Source of the DNA: Euptelea pleiosperma
Taxonomy: Eukaryota; Streptophyta; Magnoliopsida; Ranunculales; Eupteleaceae
Direction of reading: 5' to 3'
Assembly: GCA_035048495.1 (NCBI GenBank)
Contig: CM068542.1
Location: 41,383,109 to 41,447,108, forward strand
Length of the DNA: 64,000 nt
Shown: positions 1 to 11,000 of the stretch, piece by piece
Numbering within the stretch: position 1 is the first letter of the stretch
How the letters are laid out: every line of letters begins with the position of its first letter
The notes under the pieces: model-generated
Databases searched by the model: none
What the model was told of the DNA's origin: nothing
What the model saw: only the letters and a program-made list of their open reading frames with translations
Made by a program: the position numbers and the translations under genes

Positions 1-453
1 CATTGTCTCTGCATCAATCCTTCATGGAAACTTATGAGTCTGAATATCTTCGATTGATTCGACATCATTTGATGGAGATCATCCTCACAAAAAATCATCA
101 ATTTTTAAGGGTCTTTTTGGAAGAAGTGGTGTGAGTGATTTTTGGGGTCTTTTGAAAGAAGTAGCAAAATAAGAAAGTTTTAAACCAAAGGGCAGTTTGA
201 AAAAAGGGTATAGAAAGAAATTAAGTAGTCAAATGATTTTTTTTTTTGAAAATATGGATAAAATGACATTACAAGTAGGTAAGTGGTTATCAAGGAGTTG
301 TATTGAAAATAAGAATGATAGCATGGAAAGTAATTATGTATTTATCAATGAGCATTTAATGAACTTTAGGTAGAGAGTGGTATTTAATGAACTGAATAAG
401 GGGGAGGGAACATTTTTAACTTCTTATATATTCTGTAAAATTTTTTTTTTAAT
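1..453. other. Intergenic, no gene seen
   Basis: AT-rich sequence with no coding region I can support. Bases 261-400 resemble 1411-1520 (both contain a stretch beginning ttgtattgaaaata and another beginning ttaatgaactttag or its close variant), so part of it is an old dispersed or duplicated repeat. Confidence 0.5.
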
Positions 454-849
454 GGTTGGGATCCAATGACAACCCTAAAATGACAGGCTCCCATTACAGG
501 ACACAATATGAGCCATGTGGCACACTCTTAGAGGACTCTGGCCGTACTGAGTTTGGTCAATCCCTAGTTGGACCTACAAACCAAAAATCAGCCTGATTAG
601 TGATTTCTAGGCGTTGGATTGGACTTATTTTCATGGGTTGATCTCAACTATGGGAATTTGAACAGTATTTGAGGTACAAAGATCCAACGCCTAGAAATCA
701 CTAATCAAACTGATTTTTGGTTTTTAGATTCACCTAGGGATTGGCCAAACATCCATACGGTCAGAGTCCTCTAAGAGTGTGCCACGTGGCTCATATTGTC
801 TCTTGTAACGGGAGCTTGTCATTTTAGGTCTGTCACTGGAGCCTGACCC
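454..849. mobile_element. Foldback MITE, copy 1 (G-box family)
   Basis: A long imperfect palindrome. The left arm from 454 (tips ending in ctaaaatgaca, then atgagccatgtggcacac) is matched in reverse complement by the right arm to 849 (gtgccacgtggctcat, then tgtcattttag). The flanks ttttttaat (445-453) and tttttttat (850-858) match at 8 of 9 positions, as expected of a 9-bp target-site duplication of a Mutator-like element. The right arm carries a perfect GCCACGTGGC palindrome. There is no coding sequence. The tips differ from the GAGTAAAAC tips of the copies near 60 kb although the core is the same. Confidence 0.75.
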
Positions 850-1189
850 TTTTTTTATGGACAACCACTAAGTACCTAGGAATGTCGTCTGATAACCCAA
901 GTTTGACTTTAAAATAATAATAATTAGACCTAAATTTAACGGTGAAAATGAATAGTAGAAAAGTTTTCAACTTATAATCCACTTTTCATAAAGCTAGAAA
1001 TATTAGAATTGACTGATTTTATCAAGGTTGATATCCAAGTCGAGAATAATATCATCACTAACAATATTAGTACTTTTGAAATATAAGAAACATGCACGTA
1101 GTGTAGATGTACATGCATGGCAGGCCTACCCTGTCAAATTATACCCATGAAGTCATCAAATTAATTTATTCAATACTAGGGGGTGACAC
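850..1189. other. Intergenic, no gene seen
   Basis: AT-rich sequence between two MITE copies. I see no ORF, RNA gene or recognisable repeat here. Confidence 0.4.
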
Positions 1190-1410
1190 GTTGCACGTGA
1201 GTGATTATAAGGGTCTTTAGAGAATACTGACCATATGGATGTTTGACCCATCCCTAGGTAGACCCATGTACAAAAGATCAGCCTGATTAGTGATTTCTAA
1301 GCATTTGATTGGAATCGTTTTCATGCGTTGACTTTTCACCATAGAATTTGAACATTATTTTGGGTACAAAGATCGAAAGGTTTAAAATCACTAATCATGC
1401 TGATTTTTAG
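1190..1410. mobile_element. Foldback MITE, copy 2 (truncated)
   Basis: Left arm and centre of the same family (accatatggatgtttgac, then gcctgattagtgatttcta, then the inverted aaatcactaatcatgctga). It stops after the centre at about 1410, so most of the right arm is missing. The sequence that follows repeats part of 261-400. Confidence 0.65.
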
Positions 1411-1569
1411 AATGACATGGATAGTTATTAAGGGTTGTATTGAAAATAAAAATGATGACATGGAATGGAATGAAATATTTATCAATGGGTATTTAATTAA
1501 CTTTAGATAGAGATGTATTTAATGTGGATATGTTTTGTCTTTTTATATACCAAACGAATAGGTACCATG

Positions 1570-1905
1570 TATATATGGACCACATTATGAGACACGTGGC
1601 ACACTCTTATAAATCATTAACGATGTTTGACCTTACCCTATATGGACCCACAGACCAAAAAACCAGCCTGATTATTGATTTCTATCGGTTGGATTTTGGA
1701 CTTAGAGTCTTTTTTCATGATTTATTTTTAACCGTGGATTTCGAACATTATTAGTGTAGTCAGAACCAAAGGTTATAAATTACTAACCAGGCAGATTTTT
1801 GGTATGTAGTTCTACCGAGAGATGGACCAAACATCCATACAGTCAGTAGTCTATAAGAGCGTTCCACGTGGCTCACCCTGTCACCGTGTGAAAGGCGTGC
1901 CGCAA
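1570..1905. mobile_element. Foldback MITE, copy 3 (diverged)
   Basis: Both arms are present: gagacacgtggcacactctt near 1589 and the inverted ccacgtggctcac near 1864, around a centre with the inverted sister motifs cctgattattgatttct and aattactaaccaggcagat. It is more diverged than copy 1. Target-site duplication not identified. Confidence 0.65.
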
Positions 1906-1984
1906 CCTCGTTTTGGCATTATAGTATTAAATATAGACAGATAGATACCAATAAATACAAAATCCCACAAATCAAGCAGTGGTA

Positions 1985-2802
1985 TCTATATAACAAAACA
2001 GTCTCCCCACTTATACCCCCTCTTATATGTTTCAACAAAGAAGGGCCAAGATCTTATCCCCAAAATAGACGGCAGATCTCAGCCACTCACACCCGATTTT
2101 GGCAAACGCTTTGTTGGAGAGTGCCGTGGGCACGGGCCACCCACTATCTATATAACAAGTGACAGTGGTTCTCTTATACCCCATCTTATCTTATATGGTT
2201 TCAATAATGAGTGGCCAAGATCCACTATGCTTCATATCAATGGCTGAGATTAACTCCCACCCGATTTTGACAAACACTTTGCCAGAGAGTGCCATAGGCA
2301 CGGGACACCCACACGTATAACAAAATAACTCAGTTGTATTCTCTTATCTTATTCTGCTTCATAAGATATATAAAGAGTGGTTGAGATTAAATCCATCAAT
2401 CTAATATGGACGGTTAGATTTCAGCCACTTAATCCCCTCATTTATTCATTCACTCCCACTCATTTGACCTCAATATATTTATTAAAAATGTGAAATTCAA
2501 AATTTGTTTAACACCGTTATTTTTTGTTATTTATGTTATTTTTTCATTTTTCCCTATGTGCGTTACAATTCGTTATAAAATCCGTTATAACAATCAATTT
2601 TTTCAAATGCTTTTGCCGGAGAGTGCCGTGGGCACGGGCCATTTACTATATAACAAAACAGGGAAGTTGTCTCCCCCTCTTATAGGCTTCATAAAGAAGG
2701 GCCCAGATCCTATCCCCCAACAAAACAGTGGATCTCAGCCGCTCACACCCAATTTTGACAAACGCTTTGTCGAGGAGTGCCGTGGGCACGGGCACCTACT
2801 AG
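1985..2802 (+). mobile_element. Tandem Helitron-like units
   Basis: About four head-to-tail units of roughly 160 bp. One in the middle (about 2314-2645) is longer because it contains unrelated AT-rich sequence. Each unit starts with a version of tctatataacaaaac (1985, 2147, about 2316, about 2646) and ends with a short hairpin, gtgccgtgggcac or gtgccataggcac (2121, 2289, 2623, about 2776), followed by cgggc. The last unit ends with ctactag followed by T (2799-2803), the CTRR-T form of a Helitron 3' terminus, with the hairpin just upstream. The 5' tc-rich start preceded by A also fits. There is no Rep/helicase gene, so the units are non-autonomous. An alternative is a satellite that captured a Helitron end. 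Confidence 0.5.
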
Positions 2803-2971
2803 TTAATATATAAACCAAAGTTAGCAATAAATGGTATTGATGTTCAAATCTCGAGGCCCAAAAGCTCAGCCAAGTCGGTAGATCTAAGCCATCACTCACA
2901 TGGATGGCTGAGTGTTAAAAGAAGCATCAATTTTCATACAGTGCAGTAGGATGGAATAAGGCTCCTTGTCT

Positions 2972-2978
2972 TATAAAT
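2972..2978 (+). promoter_or_regulatory. Candidate TATA box of the defensin-like gene
   Basis: The motif tataaat lies 82-88 bp upstream of ATG 3060, a normal distance for a plant promoter with a short leader. The Helitron-like array ends only about 170 bp further upstream. Position and motif are the only evidence. Confidence 0.4.
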
Positions 2979-3059
2979 TCTACCAACTCTAAAATTTTCT
3001 CCAAATCTTTTCATCTTGGGATCATTTATCACTGTGATAGTCCTTCTCTAGTGGGGACC

Positions 3060-4360
3060 ATGAAGAGCTTTTCTTCCTTCTCTTTCCTTCTCCTCATTCT
3101 CCTCTTCTCATATGGTAATATATATATCCCCCCCCCCCCCCCCCTTAGATTATTCTAAATAAGTTTAATTTCCCAGAATCCCATCAACGGTCCTGATTAG
3201 ATAGAGAAGGCATGGCATGTGGGCTCAACAACAGGGACATGATCTTATATGGAAGTCCCCCACTTCTCCTCACCATCTGATCAGGATCGAATGGTAGTGT
3301 TTATATGTGTCTACTGTCTAGTCACCAAGTTGTGTGTATATGTGCCACACTGTACAATGGTGCACGACAGATGGGTAAGAGACATTGTTTCAGGAGTAAC
3401 AATGTTAGCCCTGTGCTACCTGGGCCGGGAATGATAGTAACAATGTTGCCAAGACATTTGTCAAGACCAAGATGTCCTGGACTTACAAGCCTTGCCTTAA
3501 CAGTGGAGTCAATGGGTATCCTATCACCCAGTCAAAGGGGGGCACGTGTCCCCCTCTGCTTTGAAAATCTTAATTTTTTTGGGAAATTTAATTTGCACAG
3601 CGCAAATTGCGCAAGCACCTCGAGTAAAACTTCGCTGACCGTCCACGATGATCACCTACAATAGGAGCCATGTGTCACATTTTAGAGAGGACACTGACCG
3701 TATGGATGTTTAGCCAATCCATAGATAGGACTACAAATCCCAAATTTGAATTTTACAATACCCCGCTCCCCAAAAATTAGAAATTCTAAATTTCCCCACC
3801 ACTCCCCCCTTAAAAATTGTTGTTTTTTTACTTCTTTTTTTTTTCCCAATTTTCTTTAGAATAAATCCGGCCCGTAATCCAGCCCGCGGCCCGGCCCACT
3901 AGACCTGGACCGAGGCCCAGCCCTTAGGAGAACCCGGCCGGCGGGCCAAATTGCCTGGACCTTCTCGATCCAGATCTGGATATAGTAGTAACCAGCCTGA
4001 ACCCAACCTGTTTACACCCCTAGACTTAGTACAGCCTTGGCCCACGTTTGATCTTGTTTGGGCCTAATGGACCCCAAGGCTTAACTTCATAGATTTTAGG
4101 CCTTAAATCAGGTCCAACAGCACCCTACACTAGCGTATACATAACAGTGTTTTAATATGACCTCTTTTTTTTTCTTCTTCTTTTGTTTGGGAACAGAGAA
4201 TATGAAGGTAGAGGCTCAACAATGCTACTTCGAGTACCAGCTTCGAACCTGCACTAAGACAAAGTGCACTAAACTCTGCCAGGAGTACTATGGTAAAGGA
4301 GCTGATGGACCTAAAGCTGCCTGTGTCAATTCTGATACATGTTCCTGCAAAATATGTTGA
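3060..4360 (+). CDS. Defensin-like secreted cysteine-rich peptide (2 exons)
   Basis: Exons are 3060-3114 and 4197-4360. The GT-AG intron (3115-4196, 1,082 bp) is phase 1 and falls at the end of the signal segment, its usual place in plant defensin-like (DEFL/LCR) genes. The precursor is 72 residues: a hydrophobic leader rich in Leu/Ile/Phe, a likely cleavage near Ala25, then eight Cys at 28, 37, 42, 46, 61, 67, 69 and 72. The CxxxC (42/46) and CxC (67/69) pairs are the cysteine-stabilised alpha-beta signature. I see no Gly-x-Cys gamma core. The family acts outside the cell in antimicrobial defence or cell-cell signalling; which applies here cannot be read from sequence. ATG 3060 is chosen because it gives the only leader in frame with exon 2. 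The intron contains a poly(C) tract (about 3129-3145) and half of a foldback MITE. The reading frame is intact. The exon 1 join rests on splice consensus and phase, without transcript evidence. Confidence 0.8.
3619..3740 (+). mobile_element. Half copy of the G-box foldback MITE
   Basis: Left arm only, inside the defensin-like intron: gagtaaaacttcgctgaccg at the tip, then gagccatgtgtcaca and accgtatggatgtttagcc, then it stops. The tip matches the GAGTAAAAC terminus of the nested copies near 60 kb. Confidence 0.6.
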
Positions 4361-4584
4361 CATGCGACCCATTGAACTTTGTCATCCTGCGACCCCTGTT
4401 GTTCGAATCAAACTTGTCACTTATAGAATAGTTTCTTCCTATGAACGTACCATTCAAATTAATGAGTGAGCATCAGGCATGACTTATTTCAGTTTTGCTA
4501 GTGGTCGTGTTTGGTTGCAATGATAGGCCTATTCAAATAGGGTTCATGATGTAATAACGAAAACATCAGATGCTCATCCGCATT

Positions 4585-4784
4585 GATTTTTGTTTTTTTT
4601 GCTACAAGGGTATCCGGGCCTCTTAGAGCACCCGACTAAATCCCTCGGGCACATGCAAACCCCCTCATCCACACGCGGCAGGTAAGCTGGGCCGAAGCCT
4701 TAAGGGTGGCCGTCAAGGGGGGGATTTGAACTCAGGACTTGCGCTTCCCGAGGCGTGGTCCTGGCCATCTCCTCGTTGGTTTGA
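4585..4784 (-). mobile_element. SINE with target-site duplication
   Basis: A 200-bp tRNA-type SINE on the minus strand. The plus strand begins with a poly(T)-rich tail, so the element's 3' A-tail is at the left. Read on the minus strand, gagttcaaatcc matches a Pol III B box and the preceding gatggccaggacca is a plausible A-box region. It is flanked by an 11-bp direct repeat, tcatccgcatt, at 4574-4584 and 4785-4795. It sits 225 bp downstream of the defensin-like stop codon, possibly in or near its 3' UTR. Confidence 0.75.
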
Positions 4785-5015
4785 TCATCCGCATTTTGTA
4801 TACCATTCTGAACTATATACAGAGAACCACATTCATAAAATTCAAAATGAATAAGCGCAAATTGCTGGTAAACAATCTCATTAAAAAAAAATTCAAGCTC
4901 AAAACTCAAATAATATCAATCAACCAATGGACTAATCATCCCTTTACACAAAAAAACAGTGGAGATTGCCCAGATCAGAAGGCTTGAAAACCCAAGACAC
5001 CCATGTACAAAAATT

Positions 5016-8000
5016 TCAAACAGATATAGAACACAGGTCTTCAAAGATTGTTCTGATGTTAGGCCTCTCATTTACAGGGAGAATACATCTAAGAGATGTG
5101 GCAAGTAATTCTTCCATCGGTTTGGGAGGTTCCCCCCCACCTGCAATGTCTCTATCAAAGCACTCCGTGCCTCGCCCTTCATGGGAACACAGCAGAACCC
5201 AATCTGTAAGATCGACGGCACCTGACTGGCCAGAGATTATGTCACCAGCGCTTCTTCTTGTTAACAGCTCCATCAGTATGACCCCGAATGCATACACGTC
5301 GGCCTTGAATGACGGGAATGGTTTGGCTGCAGTAACAAGCTCTGGCGCCCGGTACCCAAGTGCTCCCAAATTTAATAGCTGCTCTGCAGTGCCGGCAGGT
5401 GTCATGAGATGGTGGAGACTGTAGTCTGTGAGGCGAGCAGTGAGATCAGGGCCCATCAGGAGTATATTTGTCGGCTTTAGGTTACCATGAGGCAGGCCTC
5501 TGTCATGGAGGTAACACAGACACCGAGCAACATCCACCGCAATTTTCAGTCTTTGGCTAAATGATAATGAGGAGTATCGTCGAGGCGTAGTCTCTGCAAA
5601 ACATATATTAATCAGATATTCAAATCTCCAACCTGAACAAACAAGCGCATCAATTATCAATATACACGTGTGTGTTCACAACATATGAGTTCATGTAAAA
5701 CTCCACAAGGTAATGTATCTGTTGAGAATTTTTTTTGAAGCGGTGGGATTTTTGAAGCAGCGATCATGCGCCCAATGATCCCACGCCACATACCCCATGG
5801 TTCAGACTTTGGTTTTAGAAAGACTTTTTAAGTAACCATGGGTATATGTGGCGCGCTATCATCGGTGCATGATTGCCGCTTCAAAAAAATTCTCGGTTCT
5901 GTTAGGTAAACATAGGTACCAGTGGCAACTATGCAACAAGGTGGGACCTACAATTGACATGTTCAGCCTAGGAGATCTCCTAAGCCAACGGAAGATTGTT
6001 ACCATCACACTTATTGGAAGGTAAAAGAAAATATGACCAATAGGCCAGAAATAATCAACAATTGGACGGTTATGTCTTCCAATCAAATCGATTTTTGGTG
6101 TAGATCTCCAAGGTGAGACCATTGACTGAAGATAAAGCCTAATAACTTTCCTGATGTGGCGAAGTATGCTATTGGTAGACCTTCCTTGAGCTATGCTGGA
6201 CAAGTACGCATAAATTTCCCTAAAACTCCATATGTGTTTCCATATGTGTGTTTCTTGCCTGTCGAGTTCTTTCCTTGTCTTATGCTCCAACGACCTAGTT
6301 CATCGCGTTGAAACCAAAAAAGCAAGAAAACATCACAACGACATTCACCTCAGAAGAGTAATTAAGCTGAGCAGATCCTCAACCAAAAAAGAGATGTCTT
6401 CCTGCTCTAAGTTATAAAAGCCTTTGAGCACTTTTAGATGGCCTAAGCAGGTACAAATACAATGTGGTTGGGCCTGACTCCATTCGCCCTTTCTCTTTTT
6501 CAGTGCCAAATAAAAGTTTCTAATTAATTTTGGGCCCTGAACCTATATAAAAGAGAAAATGAAGGTGACAAATCCAATTCCATCACGAAAGTATATTATC
6601 ACTCAAAGATACCAAAATGCATCTTCTGGTACTTGCATATATAAATTAGCCAAATTAAACTAAATCTAGCTTGAGTATCTATTAGGCCATCAATGCCATT
6701 TCCTACTGATCAAAGAAATCATAGCATACTAATACCTTTCCAAGTACCTATTTGTTTTGAACTCAGCCTGCCTTGAACACAACACATACCAGAAGTTTAT
6801 TTATTTATTTTTTGATCGGTACATACCAGACGATTATGGATCTTCTTCCAGTTCTGACATGTATATTGAACTTCAACCACCTGTACCCCAAGGCTCTAAA
6901 GAAGTTGGCTTCACTAGTTTTAGTCTGCCGAAGAAATCCTCAACATGCTCTCACCAGGTTTGCTAGCCAATTCAACCTTGAAGCAATCCTGCTATTTGAT
7001 AGTTCAGTTGTGAAAAAATCAGCTGAAACTAACAAACTTACCCCGGATTGTTCACTGCACCCCAAAATGTATTCAAGTTGAACTAATAACCCAACTAAGG
7101 GCCCGTTTGGCAATACCGAAATAAGTTGCTTTTTTGCTTCCAAAAGCAAAAAAGTTGAAAAGTTTGTTTGGGTATCCATTTTGGAATTGCTTCTCAAAAG
7201 TCAAAAACTTGCTAATTGTGGGAGCAAAATTTTTTTGCTTCTTGATTCTGGTGGAAGCAAAAGTCAAAAAAAAATTACAGAACTGACGCATCTAATTTTA
7301 AGTGAATCTTTCTAAATATCAATTTTACCCTTGTAAACTTCACATTTGTAGATAGAAAACATCTTATGAAGGAGAAAATGCAGGGATGGTTTGCTGAGAA
7401 GTAGGTCAATAGACCATCTCTTTTTTGAAAAAATAATTACCAATAAAATGACTCACCTGGTGCGTAATTTATTATTGACCATTTATAATTAATTTTTTTT
7501 GAAAAAAACAACATATGTGATATTGGTTTAAGATATTTATTAATGGTTATTAGAATATAATATGTACATAAAATTATAAGAAAATGACTTTTTGACTTAA
7601 TTCATGCCAAACTAACTTTTTCACTTTTCGACTTATAAGTCGAAGTTTCACCAAACAAACTTTTGCTTCTAGATGGCAACTTTTAAATTCAGCAACTTAA
7701 TTTCGAAGTTACTTTTTGCTTCCACCGGTTTGCCAAACAGACCCTAAAAGCCTGCATAATCCAACAGACTCCTACCCACTGGCACTAATCCAAGTGATTT
7801 GTCTTTCGGGAGTTCAAGACCAGGTAAAGTGCAAGTTTAACCACTCATCCCATACCCATATTCCTTGAATATTGACAATACTCTCACATTGGAAGGGCAC
7901 ATAAAATACAAGTGTAGATGCTTCAATATGCATGCACTTACGTCGACATTCGACGTCAACATGAAACATTGACGTCGCTCAATTTTTTCTTAGATGTCAC

Positions 8001-11000
8001 TTCTACGAGCATCTCAAAGATTGTACCCCACTAATGTGTCATCTTGTGTGGGGATCAACCTTGCAGCCAAGGCATCATTGACACACCATCACTCGATTTA
8101 GACTCTCATTATCATCAGAGCACTAAGATTGGGGTTGACTCACTTTTTTAGTTTGTTTATGCATCCTTCGTGATACTACTTCATGCTACTATAATGAGGA
8201 TGAAGAGACTATTTATTGACACCTACACGTCATTAGAAAGAACATCAGCAATTAATTATGTCTTGAAGAATATGTCGCAAAATAGATACCCCAAATTAGC
8301 ATCAATGCGTGCCTCAATGATGACATCATCACCTTAGCACGTAGGGGACTAAATGTAGATGCTTCGATATGTATGCGCTTAAGTGGACGCCACATGGAAA
8401 ACTTAGAGCCACGTAGAATACCTAAAGGTAAGACAACGATGCCTAGTCAGCAGTTAGGTGACATAAGAGATATAGAATCGGAGGTCGAGATATTAGTCCG
8501 CAGGACATGATCTTGACGTCGTAAAGAGTCATGAAGGTGCCTCGTTGACTTCATCCCTTCGTCGACATGAGACGACTGTCGTAACACGTGAATGTAACCA
8601 GGGAAGAAGAAGATTAGAGAATGATGGAAATTAAGGGTTAGAGAAGAAGAGAAGAGTGAAGAGAAGAGAATAGAGGAGAAAGGGTGAAATCGTGTAGAGC
8701 ATTAATGAGCTCCACGATATGACCGATATTTATAATATTGGAATATTGCATAATTACAAAGACACCCCTACCGAATATAAGATATTACAAGTAAACCTCT
8801 GACAACAACGACACAAGATGTCAACATAAGATGTCAACTTGTAGGGACTGACATACTGGGAGAAAAGAGTACACGAAAGAGCAACCAACACTTGTGACTA
8901 ATCAATACGGTTATAGGTGCCACCGTGCCATGTCACTTCCACATGGGATGAGGGTATTTCAGTCATTTCGCCTTTTAGATCTGAGTCTATAAATATCCCC
9001 GTAGAGAAAGGAAGGGGGGACACTTTTTCTGTGGACCGAATATCTCTCTCGCTTTTTCTCATTCCTTATTTTCTCTCCATGTCCAGTTGTCCTGATCTCT
9101 TATATTCTCTCGATTTGACGAAGATGGAACCCGAATGGCTAATGACTTAACTTAGGCGGGTCTCTTGATTACCTTTCCCAGCTCATTAGACATATGTCAC
9201 TTGCCTTATCCTCTGACACTCACAACAAGTAAAACCTATGTGGATTGGATATGTAATATACTAAGAAGCAAAAGTAAAAGCTATATGGATTGGACAAATA
9301 ATAAATACGTTCGCATATATGTGTGAATTTTTAATGAAAATAATCAGGATAGAACTGCAAAGTTATTTAGTTAGATAAGACTTTAGTAATGAAAATGAAA
9401 TCACTACCACAGGTTGTGGACAGCTGTTTGGGCTTTAGAAAGTCACCTATAATCCTTGGTGCCCCAAATCATCTAGGACCAAGGCTACAGACCGCGGAGC
9501 ATTTACGACAGAAAGCTCCAATCCACGAACCCATACCACAAATAGCCCCATTCCATGAGAAATCTATCACATGACTTTTATCCGATGTTGGCTATCTGGC
9601 ATTCTATTCAATGATCCCCTTGATCTGGGAAACATCTCTATCCGGGTTAACTTCATGTTTGTTGTTTGAAATTATATTAATGTTGGAACTTGGAATCACA
9701 AGGCCAATATTACAAAATAATGTTGAATTTATGTTTGCTTTCTTTCTTTCAACTGCCCATAAGCAGCCATTTTCATTCTAACTAGTTCTGTTGAGATCCA
9801 GAGTTTCTTTCTAAGAAGCTGGTATGTCATTCCAAAGCATCTTTGGATTCTGAGAAAGCTCAATGTTTGACATATAGCACCTTAAAAACATTTCTCTTAA
9901 GTTGTCAGGATCAAGGAGTCAGCAGCCACGAATTTCAAATAAATATCATTAATGAAATTGCCTAAAATACCATAAAAATATGTTTTCATGTAAAACGTGC
10001 AGCTCCCTCTAGCTCAGTGATGCAATCTAGCATCAAATTTGTTCGTACCAGGGGTAATATTTGATTAACATATCAAGTTCAATAACCATTTCACATAACC
10101 TTAATAGACACTACCTCGTAAAATGACGCTCAATAAGGTCTGAAACGAATACAAATATAGATAATACACCATAGCACAATCAACAGTTCAACATGTAGCA
10201 AGATAATGACAAAACCTTGCATGGTGAAAGATGATAACTCATAAACTACTGTTATATCATCTGTGGCTAATATTAAAAATCAAGTCTTGAAGCTCTTACC
10301 ATAAAGATGTAGAGCCAAGCTATCTCCATGGACATAATCTGCTAGAATAAGCCTTTCTTGTTCCCTGGGCCCCCAATAATACGCCCTTAGTGAAACAATG
10401 TTTGGATGTCTAATGGATCCAATTTTTTTAGCTTCCTTAGCAAATTCTTTCTTATGCTTTACAAGGCCTACTCGCAACCACTTCACAGTCAACATATGGC
10501 CACTATCTAGAGTAGCCTTGTATAAAGTCCCATGACTGCTTCTACCAAGAACTTCGGCTGGGGCACGAGACAGTTCCTCAGCTGTAAATACTAGTGAACT
10601 ATCCAGAAAAAAAAGCTCTCCAGCCAACCGATCTGGTGAGTATACATTTAGCATCACAGGCTGCTCGCACACCTCAATAATATGGGGTGAGGAAGGTAAG
10701 GGGGACCCCGGAGAGGACCTCCATCCTGAGTTTGGAGGATTATCTGGCACATCTGGCGTCCTTGATGCTGGACCCACTTCTCTTCCCTCGGGTAAGCCAC
10801 GGTCTGCAGTTTCAGTTACAAACTCTCTCTGCCCTGACATCGTTCTTGCATTTGAAGTTAGCAAGTGATCATTAGAAAAACCCAATGAAGTTGGAGGGGG
10901 GTCAATATTTTTGTGGAACTTGAAAAGGGAAGGACGAGTAAATCTTCCCAAGTTAACATCTCTTCTTGTAGTTTGGCCGCTAAATCCACTTCTTACATGA

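Larger units (their letters stand above)
5594..10299 (-). other. Intron 2 of the LRR receptor gene
   Basis: A 4.7-kb GT-AG intron. It contains a micro-insertion (6794-6820), a Tourist-like MITE (7099-7744), an imperfect direct repeat (about 7914 and 8352) and an LTR-like stretch (about 8800-9230). The rest (5700-6780 and 9231-10299) shows nothing I recognise. Confidence 0.7.

Noticed and set aside
2490..2813. 107-codon plus-strand ORF
   Set aside because: It runs through Helitron-like units and their hairpins and has no recognisable domain.
3129..3146. Poly(C) tract as a functional i-motif or G-quadruplex control element
   Set aside because: A single homopolymer in an intron; more simply a slippage-prone tract with uncertain length in the assembly.
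4157..4196. Start of the single-exon ORF upstream of the defensin-like exon 2
   Set aside because: This stretch is the T-rich polypyrimidine tract and acceptor of the intron; the signal peptide is in exon 1.
4700..4760. tRNA gene suggested by a B-box-like sequence
   Set aside because: No cloverleaf or acceptor stem; the sequence is part of a SINE with a tail and target-site duplication.
4966..5424. 152-codon plus-strand ORF
   Set aside because: It is the antisense shadow of kinase exon 3 of the LRR receptor gene.
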